Assembly: GCF_905220565.1 (NCBI RefSeq)
Contig: NC_059398.1
Location: 4,549,177-4,613,176 of the forward strand
Origin: Melitaea cinxia
Lineage: Eukaryota > Arthropoda > Insecta > Lepidoptera > Nymphalidae
Length of the DNA: 64,000 bases
Direction: 5' to 3'
Of the stretch, positions 44,201-54,815 are shown piece by piece. The notes beneath the pieces were generated by a model. It was not told the DNA's origin, did no database searches, and was given only the letters and a program-made list of their open reading frames with translations. Within the stretch, counting starts at the first letter, position 1. Every line of letters begins with the position of its first letter. The position numbers and the translations under genes were made by a program.

Positions 44201-47200
44201 CGCAATGAAGACGCTGCTGCCCATCTTCGGCCTGTGTATTTTAAACTTAGCAGTTGGATGGTTATCCCACCATCGATTAGCTTTTTAAGTTCCAAGGTAG
44301 TAGTGGAATTTGTTATCCCTTAGTCGCCTCATACGACACCCACATAAATCTGTTAATACTTTCCAATTCATTTATAGTTTACATATATAATATCTTACAT
44401 GATGTCCATTTAGTTGGTCACAATTATCCAAGTCTTGAAGTTCAGCGGGTCTGACAATTGCCTCTGTTTGGAATTGAGCCACATCGGGTAGCTCTATATC
44501 ATCCATGGGCAGTGGTTTACGTGGTGACTCGGCCAACAATACATCGGAGCCAGCCACTCCACCCGGCACAAACACCGGTGCATCTGGGTTCAGTGGTGAA
44601 CTATTCATGTCTACTGAACTGCTTTCCCAAGCAGACTGAAATGTAAAGTATTTTTTTTAATGAAAGAAAATTTTACAGCTTTCTTTTCTTCATATAACTG
44701 CAGAAGTTACTGGTGTAAAAGAGATAACAATAAAAAAATGTTCTGTAAAACAATATACATGTTTGCAAAAAGTTACGTGGTGTCGCATACATTAATTTTT
44801 CCAGTTCAACAACTCTGTAGCTTCATAATATTATTAAATAAAGTAAGGTTTCCTTAAATTTCACATTAAAGAGATTAATGAAGTATCCGAACAACTATGA
44901 TAACAGAATATAAACAAAATAAAATTTTAAATAACTAACTAAAATGTTTTCTTATCTATAAGTTTTATTTAATAGGTATACTTTAACCATACTTTCCATA
45001 TGAGTATAAAAATGGAGCAAAATTTTGCATAATTTTGTCATAATAATGATATTATTGCAAAAATTTGTCATAGATAAGATTAAAGTTTTAACCTTTACAT
45101 GCACAAAACAAATGACAGTAGGTATATCATAAGAGGAATTGAGCTATCAAGTACTTAAAATTCTTAGAAATTTTCAGAATACAATCAATATTTACACTCA
45201 ATATTTTAAATTACCCTTCTGTTTATATGCGTGAGGTAAGCTATAAATAGCATTACAATCTACTTTAAAACCACAACAATACATATTTCTGGGAATGTAA
45301 ATCCATGAAAGCTATGTTGCAAATTATAATATGAGCACATTGAATTGATATTCAACATTTGTATTCAACAATTGAAGCCAAAGATTAAAACTACTTACTA
45401 TTAGAACAATTTAAATGCCTTATAAGTATTATATTCATATAAAACTACTCTATAGTTTAATAATAGTAAAAATCCACTTACATTATCTTGACAAGGTGTT
45501 TCAGAACGTGGTGGCTCGTCGACTTCTTCGCTAGGATTTTGCTCCTGCTCGCCTTCGACTTTATAGTAATTCCACTCGTCTTCGGACTCTTCGCCACTCT
45601 CCGCTACATTATCCACTAAGTTCCCGTCAACGTGGCTGTCTCCCACTATACAACAATAACAAAGAACACGTTATTTAATAAAAACGCTCGTTACCATCCG
45701 CGCCACCACCAGGTGAACACGCAACATTGATCAACCACCCCCACTTACAATCAACAGGTGACACACCCTTATAAGAAAAAAAAAAAACAAAGATTTTGAA
45801 CTAAATATATTTCGCTATCAAAACTAAAGCATAGATCTCGTTTGATTCGTTACACTGACAGCGAATCCGCGTGATGACAACATTTACCGGTCGCAAATTT
45901 AAACTCGCGAAAACTTCTCGGACGCCATTTCGAAAACGGATTAAGGAGACACAGACACGCCCGTGTCCGAGGAATGTATATCGAGTCGAAAATATGCCGG
46001 TCAACTTAGGGCCTTTGCGGGAATCCTTAGCAGACCGAAGGAATGATGCGCCTCGGTACGAACACGATCTATTTCCAGAACACCGCTTCGCATGAATCAA
46101 CACAAAAATAACCTTTCACAAAACTATTCCGTATGTAAGATATTAAAATAATCATTTGCATAAAATCACGTACCGTAAACGGTAATTCTACAGCACAGAT
46201 TTCAATTTCAAGTTTCGTCAGAAAAATAGTTAAAGGCGTCGATGTAGACAAAAAAAAGCCCGTTGTTTGTAGATTCAACAATAGAGAGCAGTACAGAGCC
46301 CACGAGCGTTCGATGTGCGACTGATCGCTCGCGCGGCGCGGGACGGGGCGACGGAGACGAGGCGCGCGGCGAGGAACCACGGGCTCGGGCGGAACCGGCG
46401 CTCGTGGCCGGCGGTGGCGAGGGGACGCGGACTCGGGGATGCCGTCTCGTTATTATATTGTAATTATTTATATCTCCCATGTCTAATCTTAAACGAGAAA
46501 CACGTACAATTTCACTGACACATTTCTTTCGTAAGAAATCTCATATAGGAAGTGTTTAAGTTATGCTAACTAAATCTGTTAAATCTTGTATTCAGGATCG
46601 TACCTATTGTCCATATCAGCCTCATCTCATTATACGGGAATCAAACTTCAGAGTGTTCCCTAGTCACTTAGAAAATAGATCGCAGTTATTATTAAGTGAA
46701 ATACCAAAACACCTACATGCTACATTTTATCAATATTTTCATACACACCTACATATCTTAAAAGTATTTTTTATTACAATAGTTGATCTAGATTATTGTA
46801 GTTGAATGAGTTTAAGAAATAATTGTGTTGGCTCGCAAAACGAAAAAAAAAACTTACTTCAATTACATCGAGAAGTACTACAACGTACCTACCTAAGTAG
46901 ACGCAAAATAGTCAAGTAAATCCGCGTTATCAAATATTACTCAAAAAGTAATCATAAGTTCTCAGTAAAACTAATTGGTACCACAAGACAAGCATCAGCT
47001 TTCTTCAAAGCTATGGTGGGAATTATAAATCAATTGTTTTCCTATTTGCAAACAACTTATTGCTAAAAGATCTCATCGCAAAAAATTTAAAGTATTATCT
47101 TTACAGATCATTTTGGAAAAAAAATCTTAAATTCTATTCTTTTGGGCCTGTTATATTATATAACTTCGAAATATCTTCTTAAATTTATTTTTTTATGATA

Positions 47201-49911
47201 CGTCATAACCCCATTTATTATTTGGGAAACAAAATAGCGAAAAAAGTGTCCAATTAAAATTTTGATGTACAGAATCTACTAAAGACTATCTACATCACTG
47301 ACAAGAAATATTAAGGAGGAATTTGTAACAATTAACTAATTAATAAATAATGAAAATAAAATGTATCGTAATGAAACAATACTATATTTCTTTCAAGGAA
47401 ACTGAATAATACCTTCCTTAGTAATCGTATGAAAACTATGAAACATTACAAACTTCATAGACATAATTTCTAGAATATAGGTATTTTAAAATTAATAAAA
47501 CATTTTTTTATTAATAGAAAAACTAATAAAAATACTTTTAATTAAAATTAATTAGATATTTGTTCAATGTATAAATACATTATTACTAGAAAAAGCTAAC
47601 TATATATTAATTTATGGAAGGCAATACGGCATACAATTACACAATTAAGCAATTTACACAAAACACACCCACGAGACCTTACCCAGTTCATTAAATTAGA
47701 ATTTTTACGAAACACTAATTAATTAAGTGCGAAAAATATTAGATACCGCACCTTAAAAATAGCATTATTTATGTTTAATACAGGATCAGCAACCGCTGTG
47801 ATGTATAACAACTTTTTTTTTTAAATTTAACAGACAATTTTACGGTTATATAAAATAACTAGCTGTGCACGCAACTTCGTCCGCGTGGAATTTAATAAAA
47901 AAGTTAGTGATCAGTTCGTAGAATTATAAAATAAATAAATTACTAAACTTACTAATAAGTTACTCCTTATTACATCAGCTATCTGTCAGTGAAAGTCCTG
48001 TCAAAATCGGCCCACCCGTTTTAAAAGTTAGCCGGAACAAGCAGACAGACAGACAGACTTTTTTTTAAAAATTGTTATTTTGGTATATGTTCCGTGAATA
48101 CATCCATATGCATTTAGTACAAAGCGGTTATTTTAATATTACAAACAGACACTCCAATTTTATTTTTTTGTATAGATAATATGTTTTCGAAAGGAACTAT
48201 ATGACAAAAATCATCTACATTAACAATCGGAATGAATTTCGTATGATTTTTTTTTTTTGTTTTTAATACATAATAATGTTATTATTGTCGTAACTAAAAT
48301 TATTATTTTTCTGAATTTTTGTATGCCTTGTAATGGGAAATCTAAAATATTACTTCCTCATTTTTAATGAAAAGTAAAAAGTAAAATGATAGTTCATATA
48401 GATATATGAACTATCATCTGGTCACAGCTTAGGCTTACAATATCTCGCTAAAATTCATAATATAGGTACAGGGCAACTAAACATAATAGTTGACGCGGCT
48501 AAAACTCAATTGGTAAAGGAAATCGGTAAAGTTGCAAGCAAACACAGTTACGATAAATCAATTAGTTATTATTATTATTAAAATTTTTTTTTTTTTTTTT
48601 TTGTTGAATTGAAGTTATTTCAAACAAGTTTTAACCGAGGTAGGGCACAGCAGGAATTTCTTGCTCAAAATCTGGATCAGCCCGACTGGGGAAGTACCTC
48701 GACCTTACAGAAGATCACAGCTAAATAATAGTGCTTTCAAGCAGTATTGTGTTCCTGTTGATGAGTAAGGTGACCAGAGCTCCTGGGGGGATTGGGGATT
48801 GGGTCGGCAACGCGCTTGCGATGCTTTGTTGCAGGCGTCTATAAGCTACGGTAATCTCTTACTATAAGGTGAACCGTACGCTAAAAAAATTCATGGAATT
48901 ACTATTTATTGGTTTACCATTTTACAGGATTTGGTCATAATATAAACAAATGGTTATTAAAAACATATATTAGACTCCGACTTATATGTTCGCGTTAGTG
49001 ATAGCTATACTAATATTATAAACCTGAAAAGTTTGTTTGTTTGTTTAAATGCGCTAATCTCAGGAACTACTGATTCGAATTGAAAAATTATTTTTGGGTT
49101 GGATAGCCTATTTACCGAGGAAGGCTATTGTCTATTTTTTTGCTCAAACTGACGCAGGTGAAACCGAGAGGCACAGTTAGTTATAAAATAAGAAAAAAAA
49201 ATCTTTTTTAAATTATTTCGACTCATTATTGAAAGAATGAAAATTATTACTATATAAATTTATGCAAGAATCATAAATGTATATAAACATACCTGCATGC
49301 GCCGGTGGCGTCGGGGGAGCCGGGTCATTGTTGTCCATTTCAGCGTCATCGTCAATGTCTAAATCGGCGTCCACCGCGGTCTCCGGTCCAAGGTCATCAC
49401 TGTCGCTGTCCGAGACGCCGTTGTCACCGCCCTCGGCGCATTCTCCTCCGCCAGCTTCTGCTACCACCATCTTGCAAGCTTCATTTTCCACGGCGAACGG
49501 TGGCACGTTCACCACCGCGTTGTCCAGCCTATTGATAAAATAATTAGTATTCAAAAAAGTTTTGCCCTCAGGTCTACCAAAAGTGTTACATACAGTTTAT
49601 CTACTACAGACTCTTTTATTTTTAACATCCTTTTTTTACTTGTTCAGCAGGGCTTCAATTCCTAGAAAAATACCTAACTACGTCATTAGTTATAAGTCAG
49701 TCCCTAAAGTGTAAAACGAGGTAGTGAACTTTAAAGCGTGAAGCTTCAAAACGTAAACCTTCATTTTCTTACCCAAGGTCCATGGGCGGGCAGTTGTCGG
49801 CGACAATGTCACGCGGGTCCTTCAGGAACACCACGATTATTGAAATGTTGTCTTCAGAGCCCTCCTTCTTAGCTAGTCTTACTAAATTCTTCGTCACCGC
49901 TTTCAAGTCAT
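38224..49911 (-). CDS. PP2C C-terminus + PAM2 + MAP-like Ser/Pro-repeat protein (5' exons outside window or not found)
   Basis: Minus-strand exons are 49911-49773, 49528-49293, 45645-45482, 44635-44399, 42703-42530, 42053-38782, 38684-38573 and 38382-38224 (TAG 38226-38224). All junctions are GT-AG and in matching phase, giving 1497 residues in the window. Exon 1 here ends a PP2C phosphatase domain (KKEGSEDNISIIVVFLKDPR). An acidic linker follows (DSDSDDLGPE), then ESEDEWNYYKVE, then PLNPDAPVFVPGG, which fits the PAM2 motif that binds the PABC domain of poly(A)-binding protein. The 3.3-kb exon carries an acidic half, a degenerate repeat of the type ESPLPQESLLP (about 40300-40990), and a basic Ala/Pro/Thr/Lys tail with many SP and TP sites, like microtubule-binding regions of MAPs. 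By layout it recalls insect MAP205, but I cannot prove orthology. Upstream PP2C exons were not identified. Confidence 0.8.
42102..42395 (-). repeat. GAAGTCGGTT-type dispersed repeat, truncated
   Basis: Begins AATTGTGTTTGCTGGCAAACG, in the intron right before the large exon. Runs to GATCCCATCATCAGATCCTG. Confidence 0.75.
42802..42948 (-). repeat. RTE-derived SINE-like repeat, 5'-truncated, 13-bp target duplication
   Basis: ATTGTGACTATTT at 42789-42801 and 42949-42961 flanks the 3' half of the repeat. Confidence 0.92.
44057..44343 (-). repeat. RTE-derived SINE-like repeat, 11-bp target duplication
   Basis: ATAAATCTGTT at 44046-44056 and 44344-44354. Lies in an intron about 55 bases from the end of the PAM2 exon. 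Confidence 0.92.
46174..46460 (-). promoter_or_regulatory. CpG-rich internal promoter candidate and alternative first exon
   Basis: 46310-46450 is strikingly CpG-rich within AT-rich introns. On the minus strand a TCAGTC initiator has its A at 46322. From there 149 bases lack any ATG and reach a strong donor CG|GTACGTG (exon end 46174). Splicing to 45645 would make the first in-frame ATG that of MNSSPLNPDAPVF at 44608, giving a PAM2/MAP-like protein of 1308 residues without the phosphatase part. Inference from sequence signals only. Confidence 0.4.
46823..47010 (-). repeat. GAAGTCGGTT-type dispersed repeat, decayed
   Basis: AATTGTGTTGGCTCGCAAAACG through CAATTACATCGAGAAGTACTACAACG. Confidence 0.65.
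47011..47859. other. AT-rich intron, nothing recognised
   Basis: No ORF or repeat signature; probably intron of the minus-strand gene. Confidence 0.4.
47860..48062 (+). repeat. dispersed repeat with CAGA tail
   Basis: ACTAGCTGTGCACGCAACTTCGTCCGCGTGGAA head and CAGACAGACAGACAGAC tail; related to the copy at 15276. Confidence 0.65.
48590..48885 (+). repeat. lepidopteran SINE-like repeat
   Basis: Contains GAGGTAGGGCACAGCAGGAA, GACTGGGGAAGTACCTCGAC, GGTGACCAGAGCTCCTGGGG and GTCTATAAGCTACGGTAATC, a block I recognise as widespread in Lepidoptera; the T-run start suggests a decayed junction. Confidence 0.6.
48990..49185 (+). repeat. dispersed repeat fragment (GTTTGTTTGTTT type)
   Basis: ACTAATATTATAAACCTGAAAAG followed by GTTTGTTTGTTT, CTCAGGAACTACTGATTCGA and GGTGAAACCGAGAGG; a common lepidopteran pattern. 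Confidence 0.55.
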
Positions 49912-50920
49912 CTGTGTAAACAAAAACATAATCACAGTTTCCGTTTCTTTAAAAGTTATGTAAAACATAAGTGGCATTGAAAAGCGACAAGAACGTTTAG
50001 GACGCCAGACAAATTTCCCAACACTATTATCCTTAAAATATCAATGTGTCATCTAGCGCGAAGTTTGTTGCGAAGCCTATTATGTCTGCAATTTGTTGCG
50101 GAACAATGGTGAATAAAGCGGACGGATATGGAGTAACGATGTTTATGTTTCCATTTGCCACAGCTCGTCAGTGTGAGGATGTCCTTGTTCAGTCTCAAGC
50201 TCGCCGCATGACTCACCGCAACGCTATTGTGTCCCGTTTTTCAACGCGTACATTTACTTACGATTGATACTAACTTAAGACCGTTATTTTTTCTGAACTA
50301 TTAACACTACTCCCAACTCTGTACTTGTCGCAAAGTTGGCCAGCATTGTTGACTCTTATATGGAGGGATATGAACAAAAAGAGCGCGCCCATTTTGCTGA
50401 GGACTGTCGACATAGTTTCGTTTAAGAATCTGCAGGCGCATTGCGTGAATGTGTTTCTTCGTAAACTTTATGGGTATAGCGTGATGTTTAAATGTTATTA
50501 AGAGGTCAGCTAACGTTCTAATATCTGTATTCTAATTATTATTATAAAAGTACATAACGTTAAAAAATATTAGTTTTCATCGCATGGAAGTTGCTGGAAC
50601 ACTCCCCGAGGAGGGTGTGTACTAGCAAGGTTAGAATATAAGCACACAGTTGTATGGCTTTTTCGGAAACGACGATCGCCACTAGACATAGATGCCCGCC
50701 TTGACTTTGCTCGCTATTTCGGGGCGCGGTCAACGCCACCGCCCTTTGCTTTTTTACCCCATTTGGTCTGGCGTGTAGCCAAACGCGCCCTGTCTCTTAT
50801 GAAACGAAAGACTGCTAAATTATTTTAAATTGAAATAGTTCTCAAAACATAACGAAAATATAAGTTTATCTAGTTAATCACGTTTAAATTTTAATACTAT
50901 ATATTATAAAAAGAAATCAC
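49912..50920. other. presumed intron with unexplained GC-richer blocks
   Basis: 50046-50270 and 50330-50480 keep short open frames on the plus strand (for example WPALLTLIWRDMNKKSAPIL), but I recognise no family; possibly an old mobile element. 50580-50810 is likewise GC-richer and unassigned. Confidence 0.35.
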
Positions 50921-50929
50921 AAAAAAATG

Positions 50930-51685
50930 TGTTTGCTTGCAAACGAAAAAAAAACCGACTTTAATTACATCGACGAGTAATACAACGTAGATCGACGAAA
51001 AAATAGTCAAATAACTACGCGTTATCAAAGATTACTCAAAAAGTAGTTATCAGATCTCAATAAAATTTATATGTGACCACATGACAAACATCAGCTTTCG
51101 ATTAAATTAAAAATTATTAAAATCGGTACACCCAGTAAAAAGTTATTGCGGATTTTCAAGAGTTTCTCTCGATTTCTCTAGGAACCCATCATCAGATCCT
51201 GGTTTCCTTATCATGGTACTAAACTAGGGATATTTTCTTTCCAACAAAAAAAGAATTATCAAAATCGGTACACCCAGTAAAAAGTTATTGCGGATTTTCA
51301 AGAGTTTCCCTCGATTTCTCTGGGATCCTATCATCGGATCCTGGTTTCCTTATCATGGTACTAAACTAGGGATATCTGCTTTCCAACAAAAAAAGAATTA
51401 TCAAAATCGGTATATCCAGTAGAAAGTCATGCGGTATAATACAACGTAGGTCGACAAAAAAAGCGTCAAGTAAAAACGCATTATTAGATATAACTCGAAA
51501 AGTAGTTGTTAGATCTCAAATAAATTTAAATGGGACCAATTGACACACACCACCTTTCGATTAAAAAAAATTGTCGAAATCGGTCCACACGGTCAAAAGT
51601 TCTGATGTAACATACATATATTTAAAAAAAAATACAGTCGAATTGAGAACCTCCTCCTTTTTTGGAAGTCGGTTAAAAATAAGTA
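50930..51685 (-). repeat. GAAGTCGGTT-type repeat with internal tandem copies
   Basis: Full element ending GGAAGTCGGTTAAAAA at 51680. The block AAAATCGGTACACCCAGTAAA recurs at 51119, 51261 and 51403, a 142-bp internal period. Confidence 0.85.
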
Positions 51686-51689
51686 CAAA

Positions 51690-52585
51690 TAACTCAATTA
51701 TCAGTTTTAGAATTATCTGACTCGATTATATCGAAATATACATAAATATTTCAGAACATTAAAGAGAATTTCAGAACCTTATGGTATTTAATATTTCCAT
51801 GAAAGTATAATTCGTCTCATAATTTCAAAAACTAAGGAATAGTAAACATTTTTATTATATTATAATTAATCCAATCAAGGGGAAACATAAACACTAATTA
51901 CATCCACTCGACTTAGGTAATGGCAATGAATCTGTTGCATTCAAGAATCTGAAACGATTAGTCTAGTCATTTCGAACTGATTCTATATATTACCATTAAA
52001 TTACGTAGGTACGGTCAGAACGGTGATGATTACAACCATTATTACGGCCCGGCTAACGGTGATACCGGTGGAATGTGCCGTCGGCCATTGTTCCTACAAC
52101 TGTAGCAAAAACGGATTACGATTCATTGCATCGGTGCATACTAAGCCAAACACCTGCCTCGTTGTGTACTGGGTCGTAGTTTTATAAACCTACACACGAA
52201 TTTAACACAAAACGTGAACGTAATCTTAAATTAAATATAACATAAAAAAATACAAATTCTTACATGTGCTATTACGAGATAGATAATGCAGCAGAGTTGT
52301 AATAGAATTGAAAGGAGGAAGGGGGGGACGGGAGACGGATCAAGTGCAATTTTCCAGCAAGTTCATCCGGCCCGGTGCAACTTGCAGCGCTGCAGTGCAC
52401 GATGAATAGATTATACCTCGAGATATAGGCATTTAATATTGAATGTAAATGAACTGTGTAAACGTTAAAACCTAATTCGATGTAACTAATTTATTTAATC
52501 TATACATATAATAAAATGGTAGGAAAGTCAAAACTGTACATTAAATATTTTTTTTAAAGAATACTTGGGGTGTGATCTACAATTG
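51690..52585. other. non-coding, one GC-rich island
   Basis: 52010-52180 and 52310-52430 stand out in GC content; otherwise AT-rich with no exon recognised. Confidence 0.4.
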
Positions 52586-52589
52586 ATAA

Positions 52590-53022
52590 CGAAGCCAAAA
52601 ATATAGTTTTTAGAATTTTTGTCTGTTTGTCTGTATGTATGTCCGGGATAAACTCAAAAAGTACCACATGGATTTACTTCAAATTTGGCACGAATATTAT
52701 TAAGAAGTTGGGTCAACATATAGGCTACAAATTATCACGCTATCGCCTACGGGGAACGAGCAGCGAACCTTTATTTCTTCAACGCATTCTGTAAAAACGT
52801 GTAATCTAACGACGCATGTTTGAATGTTATTGTTATTAGATATGTTAATAACCATGCTATATAAATAAGCTAGCTTCACACTATAAAAATCACGCAATAT
52901 AAGTAACTAAGCCGATAAACATAATTAAATGAATATAAGTAGACAAGACAATTTTAAAGCAGCGCCACTTGTGAGATTTTTATAGCGTTCACGCAGACGA
53001 CGTCGCGGGCAGCAGCTAGTAT
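52590..53022 (+). repeat. dispersed repeat ending GCGGGCAGCAGCTAGT
   Basis: GTCTGTTTGTCTGTATGTATGTCCGGGATAA start and CGACGTCGCGGGCAGCAGCTAGT end, the usual form of a common lepidopteran element. Confidence 0.6.
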
Positions 53023-53538
53023 TGTACAAACGTTTTTCTATAAAGTTGTAGACATTGTATATGGTAATACTTAATGCACGTGCTCTTTTTTTCTAATTAA
53101 TGTAACAAAAGGAGCGCTTTTAAAATAATATATACAAGGTGACCTACATAAACCTCGTGTATCGTAATTTTGTAAAATAAATTTAGCCCTTAGTGCGTCA
53201 TTTTATGTACGCTCATGTCAAATTTAATATTGAAAGATCGATGTACGAGAAGTAGGGAGGCTGGAGCTTTCATGCAGCAGCAAGGTGGGGTCCCCCCGTC
53301 GCCATTGCAGGCTCCACTTAAAGCTCCGACCTACGATCCAACTATACATAAAATTCAACCATGGTAAACCTACACAGACGCCAACATCAAACTCATTACT
53401 TTTCAGCGAACTTACGTTGTGCTGTATATTTCATTCGAAGTGTACTATATTACAATTAAACTATAGTTAGTTATATACTTAGAACAAATGCATGTTCGCT
53501 TTTATGTTTGTTTTGTGTGTTAGGTATTCACGGGGTAC

Positions 53539-53571
<33 letters not shown>

Positions 53572-54336
53572 TATTAGTATATTTATACATTATATTATAT
53601 ATAAGATTACTTGTAATATGTCACGATCCCTTTAAGTGGGTGTCAGGAGGGGTATGGGCAATCACAGAAAAAAATTTAAAAAAATCCATGTTCACCTATT
53701 TTATATTTTTTTTATTTAATTATTATTGATGAAAAACCTCCAAATCTATCCCTTTAAAGGGCATTAAAAAGAAATTAATTGACGAATATTCGTAAAATCT
53801 TCATAGAACGATAAACAATATTCTTAATAATAATAAATAACAACAAACATAACGATAACTTATTGGATTGATTTAGTTGCAATAATAAAAATTAATTTGA
53901 ATGCTTGGGCATAGAGAAGAAGTAATTAATTAATATTACATTAGACTTACATTAAAATAATAAATAAATTAACATATATAAAAAGACAATACCTGTACCA
54001 AATTTGATCAGATTTAAAACAAGAGGCTCCGTTAGATACTATCAATATATCGAATATCAATGCACGTTCAGAAACACGCGTTGATTCTTTGAACTAAATT
54101 CTGTAGCACAACGGTCTAACTGTATACCTCGTCGCCGCCGATGTGTCTATGGTATTATAATAAAATATTTTATTCCCACAGCTTTTTGTCTTACATTTAT
54201 TTCATAAGTGCAAAATTTTATATTTAGAGTATCCAAACTTTAGTATAGCGTAGTAGTAAAGTGGCACATCTAAAATAGGACAAAAAGAAAGTTTAAAACA
54301 CAAAAGAGGGTTTTAAATGCGTAATAATCCTCTTAT
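53023..54336. other. AT-rich with TA microsatellite
   Basis: A TA run lies at 53540-53572. 53230-53350 is slightly GC-richer. No gene seen. Confidence 0.5.
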
Positions 54337-54815
54337 TGGAACGAAGTTCCTTATGGCAGGCTTGACATTTGGCTGGGCGAGCGAACTGAAAAAAATGTGA
54401 TACTAAAACCGTAAGAAAAATATATAACGAAAGTGACGTAATATCAGTCACACGACTGTATAATATGACGTTTGTAAAACTAAAATATTACTAGTAAACT
54501 TTTTTTTTAAATTATTTATGTAATTTTATTCTGTCGACAAAAATAAATAAAGCTATATGTTTTTTTATTTCACTTAATAGTTTGAATTATTATTATTATT
54601 ATTATTATTTTGTTTGATTTATTTTGTTTTACGGTATTTGTTATTTTCTAAAACACTAAACCTAAATACTTTTATGTACTTGATTAAAAACCAATCAACA
54701 AAATAAAAAAAAAATCAAGAACTAGAAAATGTATATAAAATTCAATTTTTTTTTTTTTTCAATTTTGTTTCTTCTATACTATCCGAAGGAATTCCGTTCC
54801 TACCTGGTGTCCACA
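54337..54815. mobile_element. hairpin-ended element (copy 3 of 3)
   Basis: Begins GGAACGAAGTTCC. The far end has decayed to GGAATTCCGTTCC, and the GGTGTC hairpin is broken. Interior matches 36520-36950 closely. Confidence 0.75.

Noticed and set aside
45801..46103. Open frames on both strands near the internal promoter candidate
   Set aside because: No family resemblance and no splice connection with the neighbouring exons; more likely leader or promoter DNA.
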